A DNA stretch of 6,074 nucleotides, taken from contig JBGTCY010000020.1 of assembly GCA_041748615.1 (NCBI GenBank), positions 1 through 6,074 of the forward strand. Direction: 5' to 3'. Of this stretch, positions 5,293 to 6,074 are shown one piece after another (the stretch's first letter is position 1; each line of letters opens with the position of its first letter). The position numbers were made by a program, and so were the translations under genes. The DNA comes from JBGTCY01 sp041748615 (lineage in GTDB: Bacteria; Bacteroidota; Bacteroidia; Chitinophagales; CAIOSU01). The notes below the pieces were generated by a model. The model saw only the letters and a program-made list of their open reading frames with translations. It searched no databases and was not told where the DNA came from.

Positions 5293-6074
5293 ATGAAAAA
5301 AATAATTTATCCGGTATTTCTGATTTTGTTTGTTTTACTGCTGTCAGAGGCGAGCCTGCGTTTGCTCGGTTACCTGCCATACCAACGACCTGAAATCGGC
5401 AATAAAATTATTTCCAAACCGGCCCCGATGTTCAGGGCTGATCCTGTTTACGGATATGCCTATAACAGGGAGAGCATGGAAGTTACATTGAATGGCGTAT
5501 TAACCTACCCGCTGACCATTGATCCTGAAACAGGAGCAAGAGTGAACCCCTATGCGCCAAAAGATACGGCAAATGCAATTCCGGAAATATATTTGTTTGG
5601 TTGTTCTTTTTTTGCAGGTTTTGGCGTAAACGACTCTCAGGTTGTTTCATCGTGGCTACAACTTTTAGTGCAAGATCAATTTCGCGTGGTAAACTACAGC
5701 ATTCCGGGACACGGGATGACCACTCAATACAAACTGCTTAAAGATTTAGTGAAAAAAGATAATCAACCTGAAATCGCGGTCTTTTCCATCGCTTCCTTCC
5801 ATCTTCATCGCAATCCGGGGGCATATTCTTATCTGAAAAATTTTCATACCATTAAGGATGTGCCGATGCAATATATCCATGCTTTTTTTACGGAAGATAA
5901 TCATATAGATTTTGGATTAAAAAAAGTAGAGGAAAAACGTCTTGCTTTTTCAGAATATTCGAGCCTGATCAATCTTTTTAATATCGCCCGGGAAAAAGGG
6001 GAATATTCAGATGAATATAAAATGAAACTGCAATTAGCGCTCATGGACAGCGCTGTTCAATTCTGCAATCAAAA
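5293..6074 (+). CDS. Second SGNH-like membrane-anchored protein (3' end outside the window)
   Basis: An open frame of 260 codons running off the right edge. The N-terminus (MKKIIY, then a hydrophobic helix to about residue 17, then SEASLRLLGY) is a signal anchor of the kind seen in polysaccharide-cluster SGNH proteins. Block I is IYLFGCSFFAGFG (99-111) with likely nucleophile S105 in GCS rather than GDS. Block II is VNYSIPGHGMTTQY (133-146), with G139 or G141 as the candidate glycine. The usual GxND of block III is absent; the equivalent strand reads VFSIASFHLHRN (163-174), where N174 may take the oxyanion role. Block V (Asp-x-x-His) would lie beyond the window. The start is fixed by an in-frame TGA at 5269-5271 with only one ATG after it. 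It is only distantly similar to the SGNH protein at 1729-2883, so a recent duplication is unlikely. Likely function is O-acyl transfer or hydrolysis on an exported glycan, by inference. Confidence 0.75.
   Translation, partial: MKKIIYPVFLILFVLLLSEASLRLLGYLPYQRPEIGNKIISKPAPMFRADPVYGYAYNRESMEVTLNGVLTYPLTIDPETGARVNPYAPKDTANAIPEIYLFGCSFFAGFGVNDSQVVSSWLQLLVQDQFRVVNYSIPGHGMTTQYKLLKDLVKKDNQPEIAVFSIASFHLHRNPGAYSYLKNFHTIKDVPMQYIHAFFTEDNHIDFGLKKVEEKRLAFSEYSSLINLFNIAREKGEYSDEYKMKLQLALMDSAVQFCNQ

Overview
The window looks like part of a surface-polysaccharide or glycan-modification locus of a member of the Bacteroidota. Three things point there. Most genes are AT-rich and none has a clear Shine-Dalgarno site. 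The minus-strand gene encodes a FISUMP-domain lipoprotein, a family common in Bacteroidota and Fibrobacterota. The glycan genes are of types common in Bacteroidota exopolysaccharide and O-antigen clusters. I cannot name a genus.

Layout. Positions 1-240 hold the C-terminal end of an unidentified plus-strand gene cut by the window edge. After a 114-nt gap comes a run of four plus-strand genes: a cupin sugar 3,4-ketoisomerase-like protein (FdtA/QdtA/WxcM family, 355-753), a membrane-anchored GtrB/ArnC/DPM1-like family 2 glycosyltransferase (750-1664, ATGA overlap with the cupin), a membrane-anchored SGNH/GDSL hydrolase (1729-2883, probable TTG start) and a radical SAM enzyme with a cobalamin-binding-like N-terminal domain (2936-4354). 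A convergent minus-strand gene (4392-5057) encodes the FISUMP lipoprotein. Its 235-nt divergent upstream region carries a perfect 15-bp inverted repeat whose arms are each nearly palindromic. A second, divergent SGNH-like membrane-anchored protein starts at 5293 and runs off the right edge.

How the genes may work together (inference). The cupin would isomerise a nucleotide-linked 4-keto-6-deoxy sugar. The GT2 enzyme would transfer a sugar to a polyprenyl phosphate at the inner membrane. The two SGNH proteins would add or remove O-acyl groups outside the membrane. The radical SAM enzyme would carry out a difficult modification, such as methylation of an unactivated carbon, on a sugar or lipid carrier. 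The FISUMP lipoprotein may be an unrelated neighbour: it is on the opposite strand and locally richer in GC.

I see no tRNA, rRNA, CRISPR array, transposase or convincing intrinsic terminator. The strongest unexplained signals are the operator-like inverted repeat at 5141-5211, the HAD-for-DAD change in the glycosyltransferase, and the presence of a B12-type radical SAM enzyme in a glycan operon.
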